Origin: Raineya orbicola
Lineage (GTDB): Bacteria; Bacteroidota; Bacteroidia; Cytophagales; Thermonemataceae
Assembly: GCF_002843425.1 (NCBI RefSeq)
Contig: NZ_NKXO01000009.1
Coordinates: 1-64,000, forward strand
Reading direction: 5' to 3'
Length of the DNA: 64,000 bases
Shown here: piece by piece, positions 1 through 8,041 of the stretch
Position numbering within the stretch: the first letter of the stretch is position 1
Layout of the letters: each line of letters begins with the position of its first letter
Program-made: the position numbers and the translations under genes
Notes under the pieces: generated by a model
What the model saw: only the letters and a program-made list of their open reading frames with translations
Told to the model about the DNA's origin: nothing
Databases searched by the model: none

Positions 1-120
1 GTCAATTTGTGGTCTGGAATTATTGCCTACAAATTCCTAGATAAAAAGCCCACTATTAGAGATTTTCAAGAAAAAAATCTACTTACAAATTTTGAACTTT
101 TTCAAGATATTGCCGCTTAA
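1..120 (+). CDS. C-terminal fragment of an unknown protein (cut by window edge)
   Basis: Reading frame 1 is open from the first base to a TAA at 118-120 and gives 39 residues ending in FQDIAA. The start lies outside the window, so the family cannot be named from this tail. It lies directly before cas4, and in type I CRISPR loci the gene before cas4 is often cas3. That link is a guess from position only, and no Cas3 motif is visible. The end of this gene overlaps the region where the Cas4 N-terminus has to begin. Confidence 0.5.
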   Translation, partial: VNLWSGIIAYKFLDKKPTIRDFQEKNLLTNFELFQDIAA

Positions 121-635
121 CTCACGTTAACTACAACATTGTTTGTCAAAGAAAACTTTGGTTGTTTTATCACGATGTAACAATGGAACAAACCTCCGAT
201 ACTGTCTATGAAGGAAAACTGATTGGAGAAACCACCTACACTCAAAGAACAGAACGCTACACCGAAATAGAAGTAAAAGCTCTTTATCAAGACATTCGCC
301 TTGCGGCAAAAATAGATTTCTATGATGCACGGAATAGGCTTGTTCACGAAGTCAAGAAGTCAGATAAATTAGAGGAGGCTCATATTGCCCAAGTACAATT
401 TTATCTGTATGTTTTGGAGCAGAATGGTGTAGAAAGCCCCACAGGAATTTTGGAATACCCTAAACTTCGGAAAACCTTGTCAATTTCTGCCTTGAATGAT
501 GAAAATAGACAAAAAGTAGAGTTTTGGATAGCTAATATTGCCGCAATTTTATCACAAAAAAATGCACCCGAAGCTATCAAGAAATCCTATTGCAAAACTT
601 GCTCTTACCACGATTTTTGTTTTGTAAAAGAATAG
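120..635 (+). CDS. cas4: CRISPR-associated exonuclease Cas4, start codon disrupted
   Basis: Cas4 is a RecB-like, iron-sulfur exonuclease that trims and orients prespacers during CRISPR adaptation. The nuclease core is visible: KIDFYD supplies the active-site Asp, HEVKKSDK the E-x-K pair, followed by Q-V-Q-F-Y. The C-terminal CKTCSYHDFC gives three cluster cysteines. The fourth, in the conserved VCQRKLWLF motif, is encoded at 144-146, upstream of the first usable start (TTG at 162). The frame stays open back to 96 but holds no ATG, GTG or TTG before 162. Either translation begins at a rare codon such as ATT (138), or a one-base change broke the start; removing one A near 119-120 would join it to a TTG at 110. 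No cas1 or cas2 follows. Confidence 0.85.
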   Translation, partial: THVNYNIVCQRKLWLFYHDVTMEQTSDTVYEGKLIGETTYTQRTERYTEIEVKALYQDIRLAAKIDFYDARNRLVHEVKKSDKLEEAHIAQVQFYLYVLEQNGVESPTGILEYPKLRKTLSISALNDENRQKVEFWIANIAAILSQKNAPEAIKKSYCKTCSYHDFCFVKE

Positions 636-655
636 CCCAAAAATTTTGGGCTATT
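631..655. terminator. Hairpin between convergent cas4 and M1 peptidase genes
   Basis: Two 12-base arms (631-642 and 644-655) are perfect complements with one base between them, so a few inner A-T pairs would open to form the loop. The cas4 stop TAG (633-635) lies inside the left arm. The position between two convergent genes suggests a terminator serving both strands, although the T tracts beyond the arms are weak. Confidence 0.55.
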
Positions 656-658
656 GCT

Positions 659-2878
659 TTATTGTTTATCGGATTTTATTCTTTCAAAGTTATTGTTATT
701 GACATTGCCATTTCGAGGGAAAGTATTATTAGAGGTTTCTACATCAGCAGTTTCTAATTTGGGGTCTAACTGAAACTGCACTACTTCTTTATCAGTAACA
801 ATGAGTTTGCTAATTTCTTTATGGTTCATACGCCATATTTCGGCGGGGAATTTTTCTATTTGTTTAGAGCCGTCTTTGAAAGTCATTTCAACAATAAGAG
901 GCATAACAAGCTCTCCATTGTTTTTAATTTTCAGAACATAGAAGTTTTTTTCAGGACTTACCGCAGTTTTTTCCTTTTCAGTAAGGCGTACACCCATTTG
1001 TTCAATGCGTCTGAACATTTCATCAGTTTTGAGTTCTTTGGCAGGGAATATAGCAGTTGAAGACGAGTTATTGCCTACAAACTTTGCCTTGTAAAGCGTA
1101 ACAGCCTCAATACTTGGCTCATAGAAATCAATGGTGTAGAACCAACCTCGCCAAAACCAATCTAAATCAACGCCTGAAGCATCTTCCATAGTACGGAAAA
1201 AGTCAGCAGGTTCGGGGTGCTTGAATTTCCACTTTTGAGCATATTGTTTGAAAGCATAATCAAAAAGGCTTGCTCCCATTACGGTTTCACGCAGAATATT
1301 CAGAGCAGTAGCGGGTTTGCCATAGGCATTATTGCCAAATTGTTTGATTTGCTCCGAGTTAGTCATAATAGGCACTTGGGTGTCGGGAGCGGATTTCATA
1401 TAGCTCACAATATTGGCGGCAGGACCGCGACGAGAAGGATAAGGGTCTCTTTTGAGGTCTTTTGTCCAAGGGGCATCAGGTAATTCTTGTTCAGCACGGA
1501 ACTGCAAGAAAGAATTGAGCCCTTCGTCCATCCAAGACCACTGCCTTTCATCAGAATTGACAATCATAGGGAAATAATTATGTCCGACTTCGTGGATAAT
1601 CACCGAAACCATTGAATATTTTATGCGTTCATTGGCTTGTTTGATTTTTTCTGCATCTTCTTTGGAAATATTAGCAGGGGCGGGAATAGGTCTGCCTCCA
1701 TTGAAGCAAATCATAGGATATTCCATACCGAAAACAGGTCCGTGTACCGAAATAGCCACAGGATAGGGGTAATCAAAAGTATATTTAGAATAAACATTGA
1801 GCGTATGAGCTACTACCCAAGTAGATTTTTCACCCCATAGCGGGTTGCCTTCTTTTGGGTAAAAAGACATTGCCCAAACTTTTTTATTGCCGTTTTGCAC
1901 CTGAAAAGCGTCCCAAATAAATTTTCTTGAGCTTGCCCAAGCAAAATCACGTACATTTTCAGCTTTGAATTTCCATACTTTGCGAGCAGTAGAACGACTT
2001 TTTTCATTTTTTACAGCTTCATCGGGAGTAATAATAAGTACAGGGGCTTGGGCATTTTTGGCTTGCTCTAAACGTTGAATTTGTGTAGCGTTAAGCACTT
2101 CTTTGGGGTTTTGTAGCTCGCCAGTGGCGGCAACTACGTGGTCGGCGGGTACATCTATATTTACTTCATAATCGCCGAAAACCAAAGCAAACTCTCCTCT
2201 GCCAAGAAATTGTTTGTGTTGCCAGCCATACACATCGCTATACACGCACATACGTGGAAACCATTGTGCCATTTCGTAGAGGTAGTTATCATCTTCGGGG
2301 AAATATTCAAAACCACCTCTACCGCCCATTTTTTCGGCATCAATCACATAAAAATTCCAATCTATGTTGAAAGTAAATTTTTCACCTTTTTTGAGTGGGC
2401 GAGATAGATCTATTCGCATCATTGTTGCATTGATAGTATAAACCAGAGGTTTATTCATTGCGTCTGTTACAGAAGTAATATTGAATCCGTGAGGAGAATT
2501 GCTGCTGGTTACCCAAGACATTAGCCCACGAGGATTATTTTCCAAATCATAGGTATCGGTTTTGAAGGTATTAGATTCTTTGGAAAACATATTTTGGTCT
2601 AATTGTAGCCAAAGGTAACGTAATTCATTGGGCGAATTGTTGTAGTAGGTAATCGTTTCCGAGCCTTTTACCCATTGTTTGCTATCATCAAGACTAACAT
2701 TGATTTTATAGTCGGCTTTTTGTTGCCAATACTCGTGCCCAGGCGAGCCATCGGCAGTGCGAAAGTTGTTTGGGGTGGGCAACAAATATTCTAATTGCTC
2801 AAATTTTGAGCCAATTACTTGTGAAAAACTTGGTAAATAAGCAATTAGAGCAAGTAGTAAAAGCGATACAGATTTCAT
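659..2878 (-). CDS. M1 family zinc metallopeptidase (aminopeptidase N-like), exported
   Basis: The 739-residue product begins with a hydrophobic signal peptide (MKSVSLLLLALIAYLPSFSQ), so it is exported. The M1 signature is clear: HEVGH at residues 429-433 with the second zinc glutamate 18 residues later in WSWMDEGLNSF, preceded by the exopeptidase-type motif GMEYP. The enzyme would remove N-terminal residues from peptides outside the cytoplasm. The N-terminal third is the usual beta-rich domain of the family, while the C-terminal helical part is short. The gene is followed by a hairpin shared with the convergent cas4 and lies downstream of a small LOTUS-domain gene on the same strand. Confidence 0.9.
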   Translation of the reverse strand: MKSVSLLLLALIAYLPSFSQVIGSKFEQLEYLLPTPNNFRTADGSPGHEYWQQKADYKINVSLDDSKQWVKGSETITYYNNSPNELRYLWLQLDQNMFSKESNTFKTDTYDLENNPRGLMSWVTSSNSPHGFNITSVTDAMNKPLVYTINATMMRIDLSRPLKKGEKFTFNIDWNFYVIDAEKMGGRGGFEYFPEDDNYLYEMAQWFPRMCVYSDVYGWQHKQFLGRGEFALVFGDYEVNIDVPADHVVAATGELQNPKEVLNATQIQRLEQAKNAQAPVLIITPDEAVKNEKSRSTARKVWKFKAENVRDFAWASSRKFIWDAFQVQNGNKKVWAMSFYPKEGNPLWGEKSTWVVAHTLNVYSKYTFDYPYPVAISVHGPVFGMEYPMICFNGGRPIPAPANISKEDAEKIKQANERIKYSMVSVIIHEVGHNYFPMIVNSDERQWSWMDEGLNSFLQFRAEQELPDAPWTKDLKRDPYPSRRGPAANIVSYMKSAPDTQVPIMTNSEQIKQFGNNAYGKPATALNILRETVMGASLFDYAFKQYAQKWKFKHPEPADFFRTMEDASGVDLDWFWRGWFYTIDFYEPSIEAVTLYKAKFVGNNSSSTAIFPAKELKTDEMFRRIEQMGVRLTEKEKTAVSPEKNFYVLKIKNNGELVMPLIVEMTFKDGSKQIEKFPAEIWRMNHKEISKLIVTDKEVVQFQLDPKLETADVETSNNTFPRNGNVNNNNFERIKSDKQ

Positions 2879-2961
2879 TGCATTGAGGTTTTAGAAAATA
2901 CAAATTTATTGAGAAACGTAAAATTAGCAAAATTATGATAAAAATGTTTGGTTAATTTCAC

Positions 2962-2990
2962 AAAAAAGCCTCCTTTTAGGCGGAGGCTTG
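2962..2990 (-). terminator. Intrinsic terminator overlapping the LOTUS gene stop
   Basis: Read on the minus strand, arms at 2983-2989 and 2968-2974 (AGCCTCC / GGAGGCT) are followed by six T. The stop codon of the small LOTUS gene (2976-2978) lies in the loop, so the gene ends inside its own terminator. This separates it from the M1 peptidase gene downstream. Confidence 0.75.
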
Positions 2991-3224
2991 ATATTGTTGT
3001 TTGAGGCGGGCATACACCACGGGGGGTGTGAGCGAATTATCAATGCGTGTTTCTACTAAATGCGGAAAACTGCTGATAAACGTAGAGAGCTTGCCGTATT
3101 TGATACCTTTCTTACGCAAAACGGCTCCAATTTCTGCAAGATTTGCCCAGCCGAGTTCATTAGTACATTGCTGAATAGCCTCCCGCAAGGCATTTTCCAT
3201 TACTTGGCGTTCCATAATATACAA
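2976..3224 (-). CDS. Small stand-alone OST-HTH/LOTUS-type domain protein
   Basis: The 82-residue product is almost entirely one winged-helix-like domain. GWANLAEIGAVLRKKG, then YGKLSTFISSF, HLVETRI and a closing VVYARLK match the spacing and key hydrophobics of bacterial OST-HTH/LOTUS domains, which bind RNA (G-quadruplexes in some cases) or proteins. In bacteria this domain is usually the C-terminal part of a NYN/PIN-like RNase; here it stands alone, with no nuclease neighbour. The start is uncertain among ATG 3224, 3215 and 3200. A terminator hairpin holds its stop codon. The family call comes from pattern recognition only and is moderately sure. Confidence 0.6.
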   Translation of the reverse strand: MYIMERQVMENALREAIQQCTNELGWANLAEIGAVLRKKGIKYGKLSTFISSFPHLVETRIDNSLTPPVVYARLKQQYQASA

Positions 3225-3266
3225 GTTTTTTTCGTTGAATAGAATTAAACTTTTTGAAAAACTTTA

Positions 3267-3285
3267 ATTCGGCGAAAAACCGAAT
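3267..3285. other. Short hairpin between nuoA and the LOTUS gene
   Basis: ATTCGG at 3267-3272 pairs with CCGAAT at 3280-3285 around a seven-base loop. It lies in the 113-bp gap between nuoA and the LOTUS gene. No T tract follows directly on the minus strand, so it may be a weak terminator, a processing site or chance. Confidence 0.3.
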
Positions 3286-3337
3286 ATTATGTGTTACGCA
3301 AATTTACAAAAAATGTTATCTTTATGCAAAATTTATT

Positions 3338-3817
3338 TCACTTTTTTGCAAGTTGCTTTTCATTAAACTCTTGATAGATTGTATCAGGGAGAGGATTATT
3401 GATGAGAGGTTTAGTAGGAGTGGGCTTCTCCCAGTCTAAATACCCTTTTACCCAAACATATGCTAGTCCGAGAGCTAAAATTGCGATAAAAACAAACATT
3501 TCACCCAAAGCCAGCCAAGTCCAAGAGCCTTGGGTAGCATCAAAATATTCTTTTTTACCGAAAACAATACTCCAAGGGAAAAGAAAAATAATTTCTACAT
3601 CAAAAATAAGAAAAATAAGAGCTATTACGTAATAACGTATAGGAAAATTGAGCCAAGCCGAGCCAATAGTTGCTTCGCCACACTCGTAAGTGCTTAATTT
3701 TTCAGGATTAGGCTTTTTGGGGCGTAGCAGTGTCGCAATTCCCAAACTAATCAGCAAAAACAAGACTGCACCTACTATGAAAATAAGAACTTTACCAAAT
3801 TCTGAAAGCATTATCAA
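3338..3817 (-). CDS. nuoA: NADH-quinone oxidoreductase subunit A
   Basis: NuoA is a membrane subunit of respiratory complex I. The family signature STYECGE after the first membrane helix is present, followed by FPIRYYVIALIFLIFDVEIIFLFPW, written here in parts: FPIRYYVIALIFLIFDVE then IIFLFPW; these form the second helix. A third helix follows. At 159 residues it is longer than the usual roughly 120, because of a hydrophilic C-terminal tail rich in Pro and Lys. No nuoB or other nuo gene is in the window, although nuoA normally leads the nuo operon. ATG 3817 and ATG 3811 are both possible starts. Confidence 0.93.
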   Translation of the reverse strand: MIMLSEFGKVLIFIVGAVLFLLISLGIATLLRPKKPNPEKLSTYECGEATIGSAWLNFPIRYYVIALIFLIFDVEIIFLFPWSIVFGKKEYFDATQGSWTWLALGEMFVFIAILALGLAYVWVKGYLDWEKPTPTKPLINNPLPDTIYQEFNEKQLAKK

Positions 3818-3859
3818 AGAATTTGGACAAAGTTAAAAAATATCCGAAAAACTTTCAAA

Positions 3860-4969
3860 TTATTGCCATTTTGCAGGCACATCAAAACTAATTTCAGCTT
3901 GAATATTGGAAAGAATTACCAGTAAAGCTAAACTCATTCCATAGAGTTCTACTTTCTGAAAAGCAAAAAGAATTCCCCAAGCTACAAGGGCAGTAATAAT
4001 GAAAGTAATACCTCCTCTCAAAAGGTAAGTGAGCCAAAGATGAAAAATAGGCTTTTCTACAAATAAAGCAGTGTATTTTTCCTGTAAAAATTTGTAGAAC
4101 GAAATAATTTTATCCGAAAAAATAGCTATCAAGGTAGAAAATAAGAGGGTTATTAGTAAATCGGTTCGGTAGTAGCTTACGCCATTTTTTAGCCAAAAAT
4201 CAGGTAAAAAGATATATGAAATTAAGTTTATCAATACTACTTGTAAAAAAATACAAGCAATTTGCCAACGCTTATGGTGTTTCATAACAACAGCAGATAG
4301 TAGGGCAATCAGTGTAACAAAGATAGGTAAAATCGTAAAAACCCACCTATTACCATACATTTGTGAAAGAATTAGACAGCCTAGTAGTACTACTATCCAT
4401 AAATCAAATCTTTCGTTGCTAATATGTGGATTTTGAAGTGGTGCAGGGTGTAAGCCCAAACGATACTGCCAGAAACGAAATGCCAAAAATACGATACCAG
4501 AACCTAAAAACACTGCCGAAAGTAAAGCCATTAAAAGTACAATATTACCAAAAAAACCTTGGTAAAAATGTAGTAAAAAAGCATTGAGTAGCAATGCTCC
4601 TGCTATTCCTGCAATACTTAAAGGCGAACCTTCCCAAAAAAGGCTAAAAACATTAAGTTTTTGAGATAAGGTGCGATATTGTAAAAGTTCTTTTACAAAT
4701 ACTTGCAAAAACCACCAAGCTACATTGAGCCAAAAGAAAGTTTGTAAAACATTATCCCTGACAGCATTACCCGTAGCGAAAAGCACAAAAACTGAAATGA
4801 GAATAGCAAAGGCTAATTTGTATTCGTTGCGTACAAAGTAAAGAACCTGATAAGCTAAAATACGCTTAAATTGGGCTAATTTACGGGCTTCCAATCGCAC
4901 TACTTGTCTAATTACTTGCCAACCCGACCATAAGAGCGTTACCAAACTCCACCAATACAACTGCTCCAT
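3860..4969 (-). CDS. Polytopic membrane protein of unknown function
   Basis: A 369-residue protein with about ten hydrophobic segments separated by short basic loops. The N-terminal quarter holds an amphipathic, Arg/Lys-rich stretch (EARKLAQFKRILAYQ). I recognise no catalytic or transport motif and no family. It lies 42 bp upstream of nuoA on the same strand and 146 bp downstream of another multi-pass membrane protein, so the three could share a transcript, but nothing else ties them together. Confidence 0.75.
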   Translation of the reverse strand: MEQLYWWSLVTLLWSGWQVIRQVVRLEARKLAQFKRILAYQVLYFVRNEYKLAFAILISVFVLFATGNAVRDNVLQTFFWLNVAWWFLQVFVKELLQYRTLSQKLNVFSLFWEGSPLSIAGIAGALLLNAFLLHFYQGFFGNIVLLMALLSAVFLGSGIVFLAFRFWQYRLGLHPAPLQNPHISNERFDLWIVVLLGCLILSQMYGNRWVFTILPIFVTLIALLSAVVMKHHKRWQIACIFLQVVLINLISYIFLPDFWLKNGVSYYRTDLLITLLFSTLIAIFSDKIISFYKFLQEKYTALFVEKPIFHLWLTYLLRGGITFIITALVAWGILFAFQKVELYGMSLALLVILSNIQAEISFDVPAKWQ

Positions 4970-5115
4970 AGTTATTTCAAAATGGTTTCGCTTGCAAAAT
5001 TACCATTTTGAAAGTTGAGCTTTATTACTTTTCCTACAAAATTTTAACTTTATTGCTTCAATAACGTAAAATTTTGTACTTTTCAAAGATTAAACTTGTA
5101 TTTTGTGGTAAAATA

Positions 5116-6435
5116 TCAGGCAAACTGTACTCTTTGTTTCTGGTTTTTGGCAAAATATTGTAAAGCCAAAAGAAGCATTATGTAAAAAGGAATAAAAGGA
5201 ATACGATAGCGGTCTAATGAGCCATAGTTTCCACTGCCTACCCCTGTTCCAAAGGCAAGAATAAGCGTAAAAATCAGACAAAAAACCAAAAAAGGTTTGC
5301 TGAAAAGAATTTTGAAGAATTTGAAAAGACCTGTCTTAAAAAATGTCTGTAAAGTAAGAAAAAGAATAAAAGTAGCCTGCAAACTTGCCAGTAGCATCAA
5401 GGGGTTTCTTACTTGCCATAAGAAGGGCTGAAATAGCGAAACCGTAATTGCTGCGGGAAATTTACTAATCACGCTACCAATAGTGCCATCATACTCTCCC
5501 AAGGAATAACTTGCACTGCCTGATATGGCATTCCATTCGGTATTGGTTTTGGTAGTTTGCCCAATTTCTTCAAACGAAAAACGAGTGCCTTCGGTAAGTT
5601 TGCTTACGGCAATGTATCCCACAGGCACAGAAGCCAGTAGCACAATAGGCAAAATCAAGATACGTATCAGAGCAATTCGGATTTTATTGCGATATTCTAA
5701 AAGCAACCACGTTGCTGCCGCAGGTAAGAAGCACATTGCTACATAGATTTTTACCTCCTGCATCAACCAAATTGATGCTATCAGAATGAGTGAATTTTTA
5801 AGTATTTTTTGCTTTTTGATAAAAGCAAAGTAAAAAGCATAAAAAGCCCACCCCAAAGCACTCACAATAAGAGTATCTTTCATAAGCCCTGAACCCCAAA
5901 AAAATGCCGATGGCATCATAAAGCAGGCAAAAGCAATTTTATTGTAAAGCGAAGGATACATATCCACCATTGCCCTATACATTGCCCAAATCCCCGTAAA
6001 ACCAATAAAAGCAAAAATAAAGGCATTGGCTAAGTAGGTATGATAGGTTAGAAAACCTAAAACAGCGGAGAGTTTTACCACTACCATTGATTGGTGGTCA
6101 GGATAGAAATACAAGTATCTTGTATAGGATTGCGTAGAAGGGTTGAGAGTACCCGGTTTATCCAAAAGAATTTGCAGACCAATATCAAATCTATCCCAAA
6201 AAGAATTCCAAATGATAGTACTATCGTGAAAAAAATTATAGGTATCACCGCCACCATAGTAGAATTGATACACACAAGCAAAAGCTATACAACCAAAAAA
6301 ACGTAAGTGCAAAGCCCTGAAATAATACTTTTGTGTAAGTGGGTTAGTTAGTTTTGCTTTGCGTGTATAAGCAATACCATATAAAATAATCAGAAAGATA
6401 GGAGCTATCAAAACATCTTGCAAAGTCATAGGCAA
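5116..6435 (-). CDS. Polytopic membrane protein, EpsG/Wzy-like
   Basis: The 439-residue product has roughly ten to twelve membrane segments. A large early loop contains YYGGGDTYNFFHDS and is followed by FFWGSGLMKDTL. That arrangement resembles EpsG-like and other oligosaccharide-polymerase-like membrane proteins of Bacteroidota, in which charged residues in the periplasmic loops act on lipid-linked sugars. I cannot assign a substrate and there is no glycosyltransferase cluster next to it. The ATG at 6435 or the one at 6429 could be the start. The likeness is general and could also reflect another membrane-enzyme fold. Confidence 0.7.
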   Translation of the reverse strand: MPMTLQDVLIAPIFLIILYGIAYTRKAKLTNPLTQKYYFRALHLRFFGCIAFACVYQFYYGGGDTYNFFHDSTIIWNSFWDRFDIGLQILLDKPGTLNPSTQSYTRYLYFYPDHQSMVVVKLSAVLGFLTYHTYLANAFIFAFIGFTGIWAMYRAMVDMYPSLYNKIAFACFMMPSAFFWGSGLMKDTLIVSALGWAFYAFYFAFIKKQKILKNSLILIASIWLMQEVKIYVAMCFLPAAATWLLLEYRNKIRIALIRILILPIVLLASVPVGYIAVSKLTEGTRFSFEEIGQTTKTNTEWNAISGSASYSLGEYDGTIGSVISKFPAAITVSLFQPFLWQVRNPLMLLASLQATFILFLTLQTFFKTGLFKFFKILFSKPFLVFCLIFTLILAFGTGVGSGNYGSLDRYRIPFIPFYIMLLLALQYFAKNQKQRVQFA

Positions 6436-6497
6436 ATGCTTTCAAAAGCTCTACAAGTTACGAACTTTTGTTCAAAAAAATGCTTTCCTCAAACTTT

Positions 6498-7970
6498 TTA
6501 TATTTCTTTGGCTAATTCATTTGCTACTACTTGCCCTGAAATAATAGTAGGAGGTACGCCCGGACCAGGTACGGTGAGTTGCCCTGTGAAATACAAATTT
6601 TTGACTTTTTTGCTTTTTAACGAGGGTTTGAGAATAGCTGTTTGTGTAAGAGTATTGGCAAGTCCATAGGCATTTCCTTTGAAAGAATGATAATCTTTCA
6701 AGAAATCTTTATGAGCATAACTTTTCTTGAAAATGACACTATCTAAAATGCTTTGTTCTGTGAGTTTTTCCAAACGCCTCATAATAAGCTGATAATAATG
6801 CTCACGAGTTTCCTCTTTATCTTCCAAACCAACGGCGACAGGGATAAGCAAAACCAAATTTTCTTTACCTTCGGGAGCTACCGAGGTGTCTGTTTTTGAG
6901 GTTGCAGAAAGATAGAAAAGAGGTTTGGAGGGCCATTGAGGTTGGGTATAAATTTCGTGGGCGTGTAGGTCTAATTCTTCGTCAAAACATAAAACGTGGT
7001 GTTCTATATTTTGTAATTTTTTATTCAAACCAACATAGTATAGCAAAGACGAAGGCGACATAATACGTTTTTGCCAATAACTTTCACTATAATTGCGATA
7101 GGGTTTTTCTAAAATTTCTTGCTCTACGTGATGATAATCTGCTCCTGCTACCACAGCATCGGCTTCAAAAGTGTTTTGGTTAGTGATGATGCGAGTAGCT
7201 TTTCCATTTTCAACAACAATTTTTTTCACTTCTTGATTGTAGAGTATCTGTACGCCTTGTTCTTCAGCCAGCGAGACCATTGCTTTTACTACTTCATACA
7301 TTCCACCCATCGGATACCACGTACCCAAAGCCATATCGGCGTAATTCATCAGGCTATACAAAGCAGGCGTATTCTGAGGAATTGCACCCAAAAATAAAAT
7401 TGGAAATTCTACCAATTTGAGCAATTTGGGGTGTGAAAAATATTTACGAATATGCTTGTGGAAAGACTCAAAAATGTTCATTCGTATCATATCTACAAGT
7501 AATCGGAAATCTACAAATTCCCAAACAGAACGACTTGGCTTATAGACTAAATTATTGATGCCTACTTCGTACTTGTAAGCGGATTGTTTCAAAAAATCCT
7601 TTAATTTCTGACTACTTCCTTTTTCATAACTCTCAAAAAGTTCGTACAAATCGTTCAGATTTGCAGGGACATTGATATAATCGTTTTCTCCAAAATATAC
7701 CCTATACGAAGGGTCAAGGCGTTTGAGTGTGTAATAATCACTTACTTTCTTGCCAAAGCGGGCAAAATAGCGTTCAAAGACATCAGGCATCCAATACCAA
7801 CTAGGTCCCATATCAAAGGTAAAGCCCTCTGCTTGTAAAATATTAGCTCTACCGCCTGCTTTATCATTTTTTTCTAATAATGTAACGGCAAAGCCTTGAT
7901 GTGCCAGAGTAGTAGCGGCGGCAAGCCCTGCAAACCCTGCTCCTATAACAATAACTTTTTTCTTGGACAT
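6498..7970 (-). CDS. crtI: Phytoene desaturase (carotenoid biosynthesis)
   Basis: CrtI is an FAD-dependent enzyme that desaturates phytoene towards lycopene at the membrane. The N-terminal dinucleotide fold VIGAGFAGLAAATTLA with EKNDKAGGRA matches the family, as does the C-terminal signature LYFTGQLTVPGPGVPPTIIS (20 residues). The length of 490 residues is normal. The gene lies 71 bp downstream of dxs on the same strand, so precursor supply and carotenoid formation are probably co-transcribed. Phytoene synthase and a cyclase are not in the window. The organism is therefore likely pigmented yellow to red. Confidence 0.93.
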   Translation of the reverse strand: MSKKKVIVIGAGFAGLAAATTLAHQGFAVTLLEKNDKAGGRANILQAEGFTFDMGPSWYWMPDVFERYFARFGKKVSDYYTLKRLDPSYRVYFGENDYINVPANLNDLYELFESYEKGSSQKLKDFLKQSAYKYEVGINNLVYKPSRSVWEFVDFRLLVDMIRMNIFESFHKHIRKYFSHPKLLKLVEFPILFLGAIPQNTPALYSLMNYADMALGTWYPMGGMYEVVKAMVSLAEEQGVQILYNQEVKKIVVENGKATRIITNQNTFEADAVVAGADYHHVEQEILEKPYRNYSESYWQKRIMSPSSLLYYVGLNKKLQNIEHHVLCFDEELDLHAHEIYTQPQWPSKPLFYLSATSKTDTSVAPEGKENLVLLIPVAVGLEDKEETREHYYQLIMRRLEKLTEQSILDSVIFKKSYAHKDFLKDYHSFKGNAYGLANTLTQTAILKPSLKSKKVKNLYFTGQLTVPGPGVPPTIISGQVVANELAKEI

Positions 7971-8041
7971 TAGAACTATACTTTGAAAAGTTTAGAAAAA
8001 AGAAACAAAAGGTAAGAAACGAGACTTTCTCCTTTGGCTTC

